Assembly: GCA_002030045.1 (NCBI GenBank)
Contig: LQBI01000005.1
Span: 23,602-87,601, forward strand
DNA length: 64,000 nt
Direction of reading: 5' to 3'
Source of the DNA: Candidatus Aegiribacteria sp. MLS_C
GTDB taxonomy: Bacteria > Fermentibacterota > Fermentibacteria > Fermentibacterales > JCC-6
Part shown: positions 9,181-17,636 of the stretch, piece after piece
Layout of the letters: every line of letters starts with the position of its first letter
Numbering within the stretch: position 1 is the first letter of the stretch
Notes under the pieces: model-generated
Seen by the model: only the letters and a program-made list of their open reading frames with translations
Told to the model about the DNA's origin: nothing
Databases searched by the model: none
Program-made: the position numbers and the translations under genes

Positions 9181-9907
9181 GCATGGACCATTTGAGGAAT
9201 ACGTAGAACGAGGCGACAACGGAAGCGGTAAGACCGGGAACGCCCTCCAGAATACCTCCGCGCAGGATACAGGATGAGAAGAGCCGCCAGAGAGGTCGAA
9301 GGATCATCGGGGAAGGACCCGCACGCCTTCCTGCAGAATGTTCCCCCCGGGCCCACATCGACGCGTAGGCCCTCATCTTATCGATCTGCTCTGAGAGGTC
9401 CTCGTAGGATTCATGGACCACGTGGCCTTTCCGCAAGATACCGGGTCGACCGCTCTCCAGGACGAGCCCCTCGTGAACATGAGATCCGCTGAAGGAAGCG
9501 CTGGCCTTCCTGATGAGTCGCAGGTGGCTCTCGCCGGACCAGGGACCTAATCGCATCAGGCGTCCCATGTAGAGCATTCTGAAGCGGAGCCTGTAACCGT
9601 CCCGATCGGGTCCTTTCAGAAGAAGTGACCGGATCGCACCGGACAGGTCCGGGTCCAGGTACTCGTCGGCGTCCAGGAACAGGACCCAGTCGTACCTTGC
9701 CTGTTCAAGGGCCCACTGCTTCTGGCTGGAGTAGTCCGTGAAGCTATGGTGCATCACCCTGCAGCCAAGGGTACGGGCGATCCCGATCGTGGAATCGGTG
9801 CTCCCGGAATCCACGACCAACACCTCTCCGGCGAAGGGAACGCTTTCGAAGCACCTGGCCAGGTGCTTCTCCTCGTTCCGGGTGACGATCACAAGGGACA
9901 GGTCCAA
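9128..9907 (-). CDS. Family 2 glycosyltransferase (WaaE/KdtX-like)
   Basis: A 259-residue GT2 enzyme. It begins with the nucleotide-sugar fold SLVIVTRNEEKHLARC, followed by DSGSTDST and the metal-binding FLDADEYL (DAD). A hydrophobic segment near the C-terminus may attach it to the inner membrane. The likely start is TTG 9905-9907, preceded by GGAGG at a 7-base spacing. A longer frame exists upstream but lacks similarity. It resembles the LPS-core WaaE/KdtX group and probably adds a sugar to a surface glycan together with the locus at 10.5-14.6 kb. Confidence 0.85.
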   Translation of the reverse strand: MDLSLVIVTRNEEKHLARCFESVPFAGEVLVVDSGSTDSTIGIARTLGCRVMHHSFTDYSSQKQWALEQARYDWVLFLDADEYLDPDLSGAIRSLLLKGPDRDGYRLRFRMLYMGRLMRLGPWSGESHLRLIRKASASFSGSHVHEGLVLESGRPGILRKGHVVHESYEDLSEQIDKMRAYASMWARGEHSAGRRAGPSPMILRPLWRLFSSCILRGGILEGVPGLTASVVASFYVFLKWSMLREMTMRSNPGGEDRVR

Positions 9908-10163
9908 TTGGGCGCCTCCTTCCGGTTGCTGAAGATAAGTGGCCTCACCCGGCGGGGCAAGCATTCCGGGCAGAAGGGCAAAGCAACGGTCCTCCGCTTC
10001 ATGATACCATATCCGCTGGAATGCGGTGTCGCTCCCGGCATCGACCTTCACCGGGTCCTTCCTCCCTTGAGTAAATTGTATACTCCCTGGATCGGGCTCA
10101 GAGGAAGCTCCCCGATTGGATGCGCCCGATGGAGCGTCTTCCCGGCTTCCGGAGGAGGGTGTT

Positions 10164-10400
10164 ATGATACTCGAAGCAAGAGGTATCGAGGAAACTGTGA
10201 TAACGATGGGCATCATGCTCATCGGCCTTGTCCTGGCAGTCAGTGCGGCGGTGCAGCTGGCAAGGGGCGGAACATGGGGAGCGACAGGCAGGGGAAGGGT
10301 GTACAGGAATGCCAGTCCGGCCTACTTCTGGTACCTCTTCGTCGCCAGGGTCATCCTCGGGGTGGCCATGATCGCGGTATCGGCGGTTGTATTGACCTGA
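10164..10400 (+). CDS. Small two-helix membrane protein, unknown function
   Basis: 78 residues starting at ATG 10164 behind a strong GGAGGAGG site (10151-10158). Two hydrophobic segments are visible (about residues 10-30 and 58-77), separated by a basic, Gly-rich loop; the segment before the second helix has YFWYLFVARVI. No family was recognised. It lies between two glycosyltransferase genes and diverges from the minus-strand one, so it may be an accessory membrane protein of the glycan locus, but that rests on position only. Confidence 0.65.
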   Translation: MILEARGIEETVITMGIMLIGLVLAVSAAVQLARGGTWGATGRGRVYRNASPAYFWYLFVARVILGVAMIAVSAVVLT

Positions 10401-10481
10401 GACACCTGCATGCATGACGGGTACATCAGGTGATGTCGGCCGGGAAGGTATGTTCCAGCGATACATCGGAACGGGGGAACA

Positions 10482-11381
10482 ATGAAGGCAAGACCCGGAG
10501 TCTCCGGCTTCACGTTCGTGAGGGACGCAGTGAGACTGGACTATCCCATAGTCGAATCCATAAGGTCCGCCCTGCCCATCGTCGACGAATACGTGGTGAA
10601 CGTCGGGGACTGTACAGATGACACCCTGGAAGTCATCGAGGCCATCGACGATCCCAGGATAAGGATACTGAGGACGGACTGGAATCCCGAGAGATTCGTA
10701 GCCGGGGCTACCAACGCGGACCAGACGAACATAGCACTCCACCAGTGCACCCGCCCCTGGTGCCTCTACCTGCAGGCCGACGAGGTATTGCACGAGGAGG
10801 ATCACGAAAGGATCCTGGACGCCATGGAAGAATACGGCCCCCGGGATGAGGTTGACGGCCTCCTTTTCCACTACAACCATTTCTGGGGAAGCTACGACAG
10901 GGTCCACCGGGGACACAACTGGTACGACCGCGACATAAGGGCCATAAAGAACGGCAGGGGTATCAGAAGCTACAGGAGCGCCCAGAGCTTCCGCAGGGAT
11001 GGAAGGAAACTGAGAGTGGCCGACTGCGGCGCCTGGATATACCACTACGGCTGGGTCAGGCACCCGGAGGTCATGCGGCGAAAGCAGATAGCCCTGGACA
11101 GCCTGCATCACGACCGGGAGTGGGTGAACAGGAAGCACGAGGACCCGGGCAGGCCATGGGACTACGGACCCCTGGACCGGATACCGCTCTTCGGGGGCTC
11201 TCATCCTGAAGTGATGCGGGACAGGATAGCGTCAAAGGACTGGAACGCCGAGGACTACTCGGACCCCGATCATCCGCCCGACCACGAGCACCTTCGACCC
11301 TGGTGCAGGTTCCATTCCTTCCTGGAAAGGCTCATAGGCAGGAAGATAGGCGGCTACTCCAACTGGATCCTGGTCGAATGA
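10482..11381 (+). CDS. Glycosyltransferase, family 2-like
   Basis: A 299-residue protein with a GT-A-like N-terminus: SGFTFVRDAVRLDYP, then VDEYVVNVGDCTDDT and LYLQADEVLHEED, in which the Asp/Glu cluster fits a divalent-metal site. The C-terminal half is rich in His, Trp and Tyr and unlike common GT2 enzymes. A GGGGG stretch lies 5 bases ahead of ATG 10482. It belongs to the polysaccharide locus with the aminotransferase and phosphoglycosyltransferase downstream. The sugar specificity cannot be read. Confidence 0.75.
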   Translation: MKARPGVSGFTFVRDAVRLDYPIVESIRSALPIVDEYVVNVGDCTDDTLEVIEAIDDPRIRILRTDWNPERFVAGATNADQTNIALHQCTRPWCLYLQADEVLHEEDHERILDAMEEYGPRDEVDGLLFHYNHFWGSYDRVHRGHNWYDRDIRAIKNGRGIRSYRSAQSFRRDGRKLRVADCGAWIYHYGWVRHPEVMRRKQIALDSLHHDREWVNRKHEDPGRPWDYGPLDRIPLFGGSHPEVMRDRIASKDWNAEDYSDPDHPPDHEHLRPWCRFHSFLERLIGRKIGGYSNWILVE

Positions 11382-11387
11382 GCCCGA

Positions 11388-11861
11388 TCACCAGCTGACC
11401 CGCGACCTGTGTTCCCTCCAGGCCTCCATGAGCCTTCCACGGTTGAGGAGTCTCCAGGTCATGCTGAAGAAGCACGGGCTGCAGGGATAGCTCCTGAAGT
11501 CCATCAGAAGATGCAGGAGGACGCCGGCCCCGGCCCATGCGAGGAAACCGCTTCCGGACAGAAGGCCTCCCAGGATTAGGAGCGCCGCCAGTTCCACGAA
11601 GTGCAACGCCGGGAACAGGATGTTCCCGGGAACTCCGACCCTGACGCTGTACTTTTTGTTGAGCTGGGCCTCGCTGCTGAAGACGCTCCTGAGCATTGGA
11701 CCGGGACCGGCCGGAAGACCGGAGGAGAGGAAACGCGGTACATGATCTATGTCCAGGAAACCTCCGAAGAGAAGGAGACCCAGTGCGGAAGAGGGTTCAG
11801 CCACAGCCGCCAGGACTGCCGAAGCGGCGGCGCTTGCCGTGATGTGCGTTATCGCTCTCAT
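11388..11861 (-). CDS. Membrane protein, possible YdjM-like metal-dependent hydrolase
   Basis: 157 residues with three or four hydrophobic helices. His and Asp residues sit at membrane edges (MRAITHIT, GGFLDIDHVP, LLHLLMDF), the pattern of the YdjM/LexA-regulated membrane hydrolase family, although the match is by eye only. It lies on the minus strand between two plus-strand glycan genes, ending 6 bases beyond the glycosyltransferase stop and starting 95 bases from the aminotransferase start. The ribosome site is weak. Confidence 0.55.
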   Translation of the reverse strand: MRAITHITASAAASAVLAAVAEPSSALGLLLFGGFLDIDHVPRFLSSGLPAGPGPMLRSVFSSEAQLNKKYSVRVGVPGNILFPALHFVELAALLILGGLLSGSGFLAWAGAGVLLHLLMDFRSYPCSPCFFSMTWRLLNRGRLMEAWREHRSRVSW

Positions 11862-11956
11862 CAGCCGAATTTACAGATCAGGGGCTGCCACGGCAAGCCG
11901 CTTGTAGTAGATTCAGCAATCCAATGATACGGACAAATCCGCTCAGGAGGTTTTAA

Positions 11957-13108
11957 ATGACGGTTCCTTTCCTTGACCTGAAAACCCAGTACCTCCAAAT
12001 TAAGGACGAGATAGACAGGGAACTCTCGGAAGTCCTCGACACGTGCCACTACGTGCTCGGGCCTAAGGTTGCGGCTTTCGAGGAAAAGTTCGCCGGAATA
12101 GCGGGAACCAGGCACTGCATAGCCGTGTCCAGCGGCACCGCGGCGGTGCACCTCATGCTATGGGCTGCCGACCTGGAGCCCGGAAGCGGGATAATATTGC
12201 CCCCCAACACCTTCACGGCCTCAGCCGAAGGCGTTGTCCTGGCCGGCCACGTTCCCGTTTTCGCGGATGTCGACAGGGACACCCTCAATCTCTCTCCTGA
12301 CCGGGTCAACGAACTCCTGAAGGGTTCCGCCGACTCGAAGGGAAGGCCGGTGGACCCGAAGACAGGCGCGGTCATCAGGGGTATCCTGGCGGTCGACCTT
12401 TACGGACAGCCTGCTGCCCTGCCGGAGCTGGAGAGAATAGCCGGTGAGTACGGGCTCCTGCTTTTCGAGGACGCCTGCCAGGCCCACGACGCTTCGAGGG
12501 AGGGCAGGGCCGCCGGAAGCTTCGGGAGCGCCGCAGCCTTCAGCTTCTACCCCGGCAAGAACATGGGAGCCTTCGGAGAGGGAGGCGCCGTCACCACCGA
12601 TTCGGACGACATGGCAGCAAGGGCAAGGTGCCTTCGGGACCACGGCTCCCGTGAGAAGTACTACTACGACTTCATCGGGCACAACTACAGGATGTCGGCG
12701 TTCCAGGGAGCGGTCCTGGGTGTCAAGGCCGACCGTATACACGATTGGAACGACAGGCGAATAAGGGCGGCGTCCGAATACCGTCGTCTTCTGAGCGGCC
12801 TGCCACTGGAACTGCCCGAGGAGTCCGGGGACGTCAGGCACGTCTATCATCTCTTCGCCGTTCACACGCCGGACCGGGACGAACTCCGGGCTTTCCTCGG
12901 AGAAAGAGGCGTGGCATCCGGCCTTCATTACCCGCTACCCCTCCACACGCAGAAGGCGTACGCATATCTGGGGTACGGCAAGGGAGATTTCCCCGTCTCG
13001 GAATGGAACAGCGAATGCAACCTCACGCTGCCCATGTTCCCCGATATCACGGCCGAGCAGCTGCAGACCGTGGCGCAGGGAATCGTGGAATTCTTCTCCG
13101 GGAGGTAG
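11957..13108 (+). CDS. DegT/DnrJ/EryC1-family PLP sugar aminotransferase
   Basis: A 383-residue fold-type I PLP enzyme that transfers an amino group to a keto-sugar nucleotide. Visible: the SSGTAAVHL cofactor-binding turn, EDACQAHDAS (Asp contacting the pyridine nitrogen), and the Schiff-base lysine in FYPGKNMGAFGEGG (Lys201). The start has an excellent AGGAGG site 7 bases upstream. It lies 4 bases before a phosphoglycosyltransferase with which it is surely co-transcribed, so it should make an amino sugar for the surface polysaccharide. The exact product is not predictable. Confidence 0.92.
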   Translation: MTVPFLDLKTQYLQIKDEIDRELSEVLDTCHYVLGPKVAAFEEKFAGIAGTRHCIAVSSGTAAVHLMLWAADLEPGSGIILPPNTFTASAEGVVLAGHVPVFADVDRDTLNLSPDRVNELLKGSADSKGRPVDPKTGAVIRGILAVDLYGQPAALPELERIAGEYGLLLFEDACQAHDASREGRAAGSFGSAAAFSFYPGKNMGAFGEGGAVTTDSDDMAARARCLRDHGSREKYYYDFIGHNYRMSAFQGAVLGVKADRIHDWNDRRIRAASEYRRLLSGLPLELPEESGDVRHVYHLFAVHTPDRDELRAFLGERGVASGLHYPLPLHTQKAYAYLGYGKGDFPVSEWNSECNLTLPMFPDITAEQLQTVAQGIVEFFSGR

Positions 13109-13112
13109 ACTC

Positions 13113-14567
13113 TTGCCCCTCAGGCGAAGTCACCAGATCAACAGACTGTATTTCCTGACGCTGCTGTTCTACGATTTCGCCATAATAGCGGCTTCGATCC
13201 TGATCGCCGTCAGGATGAGGTTCGGTCAGTTCGTGTCACCGGAGGTCCCGCTCACTGCCATGGTGGGCACATGGGTCTTCCTGAACTTCTTCCAGATGCT
13301 GGCCATGATGGTGGAGAACCTGTACGTGGTGAGGACCACGGTGAACAGGTCCATGAACATCTTCAGGACGGTGAGGATGATCTTCGCCATCACGGTACTG
13401 TATATACTGTACCTGTTCCTGGCGCATTTCCCCTCGGATTCCTACATATGCAGCAGGCTGACCATCATATATGTGATGTTCTTCTGGATTTCGCTGACGG
13501 CGGTCTCCAGGCTGCTGCTGGTCCCGCGGACCTTCTCGCTGATCGCACGACTGCTGGGTATGAACCGGGTCCCGATCATCATCTTCGGTGATGAGAGAAT
13601 CTCGCAGAGCATCAGGAACTCCATGATGAGGTCCACCGCATATGCAAAACTGCTGGATCTCAGCATCTGCAGCGACCGGCTGCCTGACGATCCCGACGGG
13701 AAGTTCCAGGCATGCATGGATATCATGGAGAAGAGAAGGGCCCGTGAGATCATGATGGTCTTCGGGAACGAGGATTTCGACGACATCGCCAGGTTCTCGA
13801 TGCTCACGAGGCGTGCGGGGGTTCCCTTCGTGATCTTCTCCACCCGAATACTGGAACTGGGATACTTCGATCCCTGGCTCACGACGGGAAACTACGGGGC
13901 GATGACTTTCTGCAGCAGGGGATGGACCGCGAACTTCAGGAGGCTGTGGCGGCTGGTGGACCTGGCGGCTTCCATTACAGGGATCGTCCTGTTCCTGCCG
14001 GTCATCCTTCTTACAGTACCCGCCATAGCTCTCACCAGCAGGGGCGGAGTCCTCTTCAGGCAGACAAGGATCGGCAGGGACAGGAAGCCTTTCACGTTCT
14101 ACAAGTTCAGGTCCATGAGGACCGACGCCGAAGACAGGCATACCGATCACAGGAAGTACTTCAGGGAATACGTCAGCGGGAGCGCCGCCTCCGACACAGG
14201 GAACGGCAAGGTCTTCAAATCGGTCAACCCCAGAGCACTCACCCCGGTGGGAAGGATCATAAGGAAGACCTCTCTCGATGAACTTCCTCAGATGCTCAAC
14301 GTGCTCAAGGGTGAAATGAGCATCGTGGGCCCCCGACCCTGCATAGATTACGAGCTGGAGCACTACGACAGGGAATGGCTCCAGCAGAGGTTCACCGTGA
14401 AACCGGGCCTGACGGGCATATGGCAGGTCTACGGCCGGAGCAGGCTCAGCTTCGAGAAATCGCAGTTCCTGGACTTCGTATATGTGATCTCGAGGACGGA
14501 CGGTCTCAACCTGCGCCTGATACTGATGACCTTCCCCATGATGCTCTTCGGGAAGGGCGGACTCTAG
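13113..14567 (+). CDS. Polyprenyl glycosylphosphotransferase (WbaP/WcaJ-type initiator)
   Basis: 484 residues. Four to five N-terminal membrane helices (to about residue 140) and a soluble CoA-binding-like domain precede a re-entrant helix near 281-303 and the catalytic bacterial sugar transferase domain (KFRSMRTDAED, KTSLDELPQMLN, SIVGPRPCIDYE, KPGLTGIWQVYGR). It loads the first sugar phosphate onto undecaprenyl phosphate to begin capsule or exopolysaccharide units. It starts at TTG 13113, with GGAGG (13101-13105) inside the end of the aminotransferase gene. It overlaps the convergent small gene by 4 bases. Confidence 0.92.
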   Translation: MPLRRSHQINRLYFLTLLFYDFAIIAASILIAVRMRFGQFVSPEVPLTAMVGTWVFLNFFQMLAMMVENLYVVRTTVNRSMNIFRTVRMIFAITVLYILYLFLAHFPSDSYICSRLTIIYVMFFWISLTAVSRLLLVPRTFSLIARLLGMNRVPIIIFGDERISQSIRNSMMRSTAYAKLLDLSICSDRLPDDPDGKFQACMDIMEKRRAREIMMVFGNEDFDDIARFSMLTRRAGVPFVIFSTRILELGYFDPWLTTGNYGAMTFCSRGWTANFRRLWRLVDLAASITGIVLFLPVILLTVPAIALTSRGGVLFRQTRIGRDRKPFTFYKFRSMRTDAEDRHTDHRKYFREYVSGSAASDTGNGKVFKSVNPRALTPVGRIIRKTSLDELPQMLNVLKGEMSIVGPRPCIDYELEHYDREWLQQRFTVKPGLTGIWQVYGRSRLSFEKSQFLDFVYVISRTDGLNLRLILMTFPMMLFGKGGL

Positions 14568-14956
14568 GGGTCCTGGACCTCCTGCTGTTCCCTGACGACC
14601 CTTGTATGGTTGAGGACCCAGTCGGCTATCGCTTCATCCCCGGCGCTCTCTGAGATCCAGTCGAGCATTCTGAGCATGTCACTCCTGGGGAAGACCAGGG
14701 TGGCCTCTTCAAGTCTTACGGCGATGCCCATCACATCCCAGCCGGCGATCATGCTGTCCACATAGGTGTAGAAGACCCCGCCGTAGTGCTTGAGGAGGGA
14801 ATCACCTTCGGAGAGCGACCCGGACATCTCCACCACAAGCATGGTGTCGAGCATGTATACCGAGTCTGCCGGGACACCTGCGGCTGTCAGGTCGGAAAGC
14901 AGGTCAGCCGCAGCCGGCATGACAGCGGCGGCGAGTAAAGGGTACAGAAGCTTCAA
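14564..14956 (-). CDS. Small exported protein of unknown function
   Basis: 130 residues from a TTG start at 14956. The first 18 residues form a signal peptide (KLLYPLLAAAVMPAAA). The mature part is acidic, with no cysteines and no recognisable motif; its mix of helices and short strands (PADSVYMLDTMLVVEMSG) suggests a small periplasmic alpha/beta domain. It diverges from the exported protein at 15072 and ends inside the phosphotransferase stop region. Function unknown. Confidence 0.6.
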   Translation of the reverse strand: MKLLYPLLAAAVMPAAADLLSDLTAAGVPADSVYMLDTMLVVEMSGSLSEGDSLLKHYGGVFYTYVDSMIAGWDVMGIAVRLEEATLVFPRSDMLRMLDWISESAGDEAIADWVLNHTRVVREQQEVQDP

Positions 14957-15071
14957 ACCTTCGCCTTTCCCGGATGCAGAGGAATACGGATCGTAATCTA
15001 CAACCGAGGCAGCAGGCTGGAAAGTCCGCAGGATTCTTGAAACTCGTACGGGAAGGACCTATATTCGGTAT

Positions 15072-15545
15072 ATGGGACCAAGGACGATCGCTCTGACAGT
15101 TGTGCTCCTGACCGTGATAGGCGCGGAAGCGGTCGGGAGCGGCCATCTGCAGGTGCTGGCCGATCTGGACAGGGAGGTTTCCGGACTTCTGGACGCCTAT
15201 CTCGAAGCTGTTCCCGAGTGCCCGGTCAGGTCCGATACTCCGATCCGGGTCTGGGTACTCGATCTCGCGTGGCTGCGGGCAGGGGCCGCAATTGACAGTC
15301 TCCTCGGGATGGATGCCGAGGAATTCCTGCCGGACAGCCAGTTGAACGTCTGGAGGGACTTCACGTCGAGTACGGAGAGCATCTTTCGGATCTACAGCGA
15401 TATACAGAGTCTCTATCACACCACCTCCCTGCCCGACAGTCTCACCTGCATCGAGATGGAGGACAGGTTGATAACAGCTGATTCCACCTGGCGTCATGCT
15501 CAGATGACGCTGCTGGACATTCTATCGGAAGAGGGAAACCAATGA
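15072..15545 (+). CDS. Small exported hypothetical protein upstream of pdxS
   Basis: 157 residues with a clear signal peptide ([15 protein letters not shown]). The mature part is helical with an acidic C-terminus and matches no family I know. Its stop overlaps the pdxS start (ATGA, 15542-15545), so it is transcribed and probably translationally coupled with the PLP synthase genes. That coupling is odd for an exported protein and may only reflect operon packing. Confidence 0.65.
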   Translation: MGPRTIALTVVLLTVIGAEAVGSGHLQVLADLDREVSGLLDAYLEAVPECPVRSDTPIRVWVLDLAWLRAGAAIDSLLGMDAEEFLPDSQLNVWRDFTSSTESIFRIYSDIQSLYHTTSLPDSLTCIEMEDRLITADSTWRHAQMTLLDILSEEGNQ

Positions 15546-16435
15546 ACGATGCCAGGAAAGAAGGAACCTGGGAGGCCAAGAAGGGTCTTGCCCAGATGCT
15601 CAAGGGTGGAGTGATCATGGACGTGGTCAATGCCGACCAGGCCAGGATCGCCCAGGAGGCCGGCGCCGTCGCCGTGATGGCACTGGAGCGTGTACCGGCT
15701 GACATCAGATCACAGGGAGGTGTCGCCCGCATGTCCGATCCCCAGATGATAAGGGGAATACAGGAGGAGGTCGACATCCCAGTGATGGCCAAGTGCAGGA
15801 TCGGGCACTTCGTCGAGGCGCAGATACTGGAAGCGATGGCGGTGGACTTCATCGACGAGTCCGAGGTACTCACTCCCGCCGACGAGAGCAACCACGTGGA
15901 CAAGCACAAGTTCAGCGTCCCATTCGTCTGCGGTGCCACAAACCTCGGAGAAGCTCTCAGGAGGATCGGCGAGGGTGCCGCCATGATAAGGACCAAGGGA
16001 GAAGCCGGAACGGGGAACGTAGTGGAAGCCGTACGTCATGCCAGGTCCGTACTGGGAGCCATAAGGAGGCTTGCCGCGACTCCCGGGGACGAACTCATGT
16101 CCATTGCCAGGGAGATGGGAGCGCCCTTCGACCTGGTGCTATATGTTCACAGCAACGGGCAGCTTCCTGTCGTGAACTTCGCCGCCGGAGGAGTTGCAAC
16201 TCCGGCTGACGCCGCCATGATGATGCAGCTGGGCATGGACGGTGTATTCGTGGGAAGCGGTATCTTCAAGAGCGGCAACCCTGAGAAGAGGGCTAGGGCC
16301 ATTGTTGAAGCGGTGAGCCGCTACGACGACCCCGATGTGCTGGCCAGGGTGTCCGAGAACCTGGGCGAGGCAATGGTAGGGATCAACATAACCACCCTTG
16401 GTGAAGAAGAGCGAATGGCTCGCAGGGGATGGTGA
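15542..16435 (+). CDS. pdxS: Pyridoxal 5'-phosphate synthase, lyase subunit
   Basis: 297 residues, the (beta/alpha)8 subunit that combines ribose 5-phosphate, glyceraldehyde 3-phosphate and ammonia into PLP. Highly conserved stretches are present: [34 protein letters not shown] (Lys84, equivalent to the first Schiff-base lysine) and TKGEAGTGN (second lysine). The length is typical. It starts at the ATGA overlap with the preceding gene and is followed 3 bases later by pdxT, which supplies the ammonia. Confidence 0.98.
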   Translation: MNDARKEGTWEAKKGLAQMLKGGVIMDVVNADQARIAQEAGAVAVMALERVPADIRSQGGVARMSDPQMIRGIQEEVDIPVMAKCRIGHFVEAQILEAMAVDFIDESEVLTPADESNHVDKHKFSVPFVCGATNLGEALRRIGEGAAMIRTKGEAGTGNVVEAVRHARSVLGAIRRLAATPGDELMSIAREMGAPFDLVLYVHSNGQLPVVNFAAGGVATPADAAMMMQLGMDGVFVGSGIFKSGNPEKRARAIVEAVSRYDDPDVLARVSENLGEAMVGINITTLGEEERMARRGW

Positions 16436-16438
16436 CAG

Positions 16439-17050
16439 TTGTCTCCCGTCGGTGTTCTGGCCCTCCAGGGCGGCGTGGCGGAGCATGTACGGATCCTCAG
16501 GTCACTGGGGTGCACCGTAAGGGAGGTGCGTACACCCGAGGAACTGAGCCATGTATCCGCCGTCTTCCTTCCCGGAGGGGAATCAACCACTCTCATATCC
16601 CTCATGAACAGGTGGTCGGTGACTCCCGCTCTCAGGGACCTGTGCAGAAGAGGCCTGCCCGTTTTCGGTACCTGCGCAGGTGCGATCCTTCTAGCAAAGG
16701 AAGTACTCGAGAAGGAACACGACATCAGTCAGGAGAGCCTGGCGCTGGCCGACGTCAGAGCTGTGAGGAACTACTTCGGACGACAGAGGAGCAGCTTCGT
16801 CCAGTCGCTGGACATAAAGGGTCTCTCAAGCCCCTTCAAGGGCATCTTCATCAGAGCTCCCCTGCTTAACCCCCTCTCCGAAAAGGTCAGAGTGCTGAGC
16901 AGCGTGGAGGACGGCCCGGTACTTCTAAGGCAGGACAACCTCTGGCTTTCCTCCTTCCATCCCGAACTCACGGCCGACGGGAGAGTGCACCGTCTGTTCC
17001 TGGAGGAACACGGTCTCATGGAGCCCGCAACCGATAGGAGGGACGGCTGA
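16439..17050 (+). CDS. pdxT: Pyridoxal 5'-phosphate synthase, glutaminase subunit
   Basis: A 203-residue class I glutamine amidotransferase that releases ammonia from glutamine for PdxS. The catalytic triad is visible: Cys79 in FGTCAGA, and His174/Glu176 in SSFHPEL. The substrate loop LPGGESTT is intact. The start is a TTG at 16439, 3 bases after the pdxS stop; a GTG further in would remove the first strand (PVGVLALQGG), so TTG is preferred. It forms the usual PdxS12-PdxT12 complex with its neighbour. Confidence 0.96.
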   Translation: MSPVGVLALQGGVAEHVRILRSLGCTVREVRTPEELSHVSAVFLPGGESTTLISLMNRWSVTPALRDLCRRGLPVFGTCAGAILLAKEVLEKEHDISQESLALADVRAVRNYFGRQRSSFVQSLDIKGLSSPFKGIFIRAPLLNPLSEKVRVLSSVEDGPVLLRQDNLWLSSFHPELTADGRVHRLFLEEHGLMEPATDRRDG

Positions 17051-17052
17051 CC

Positions 17053-17469
17053 ATGCCCATCTACGAATACCTGTGCCGGCGGTGCAACACGATATTCCAG
17101 TTCCTGGTCAGGAATCCCTCGACGGATACCAGCCCCCGCTGCCCCAGATGCCACGAATCAGACATGATGGAGCGCGTGATGAGCACTTTCTCGGTAGGCA
17201 GGGGTTCGGCCTCTTTCGATGACATCGCCGACGATGCGTCCCTTGATGGTCTCGACACGGATGACCCGCGGGCCATGGCCAGGGCCATACGCCACATGGC
17301 CGATGAGATGGGAGAGGATCTGGGTCCTCAGGTCGACGAGGCTCTCACAAGGCTGGAGGCCGGCGAGGACCCCGAAAAGATAGAGAGGGAACTGGAGGAG
17401 TCGGGTCTGGATATCGGAGCCGAGGGTATGTCTCCCCCCTCTAGAGACCCCGGCCTCTACGAAGCCTGA
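17053..17469 (+). CDS. FmdB-family zinc-ribbon protein
   Basis: 138 residues. The N-terminus is the FmdB putative regulatory zinc ribbon, MPIYEYLCRRCNTIFQ then CPRCHES, giving two CxxC pairs (Cys8, Cys11, Cys30, Cys33). The remaining 100 residues are acidic and low-complexity, longer than in most FmdB proteins. Family members are poorly characterised; some act in amidase or formamidase regulation. It starts 3 bases after pdxT with GGAGGG about 11 bases upstream and is the last gene of this operon. An inverted-repeat element follows directly. Confidence 0.8.
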   Translation: MPIYEYLCRRCNTIFQFLVRNPSTDTSPRCPRCHESDMMERVMSTFSVGRGSASFDDIADDASLDGLDTDDPRAMARAIRHMADEMGEDLGPQVDEALTRLEAGEDPEKIERELEESGLDIGAEGMSPPSRDPGLYEA

Positions 17470-17497
17470 GTTCAGGGACGAAGAGTTCAGGGACGGA
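17468..17497. repeat. Short direct repeat at the edge of the inverted-repeat element
   Basis: The 13-base unit GAGTTCAGGGACG occurs twice, at 17468-17480 and 17484-17496, with a 16-base period. The second copy runs into the left arm of the larger inverted repeat. It begins within the stop codon region of the FmdB gene, so the element lies flush against both neighbouring genes. Confidence 0.7.
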
Positions 17498-17636
17498 CCT
17501 AAAATCATCAAGTTACTGATGCTTGTAACAACCCGATGATTTTGTATTAAGGATCATTCAGGACATTCTGATGATAACTTGATGAATTCAGGTCCGTCCC
17601 TCCAGACAGTAACTTGATGAATTTAGGTCCGTCCCT
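17489..17636. repeat. Inverted-repeat (REPIN/MITE-like) intergenic element
   Basis: A 30-base left arm (17489-17518, opening AGGGACGGACCTAAAATC) is the reverse complement of a right arm (17607-17636) with a single mismatch. A third, slightly diverged copy of the right arm lies at about 17575-17601. The element fills the whole space between the convergent FmdB and hutH stops; the right arm ends at the base next to the hutH stop codon. It is AT-richer than its surroundings and encodes no protein. It could be a REP/REPIN or miniature transposon remnant, and as a hairpin it may also terminate transcription from both sides. Confidence 0.8.
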
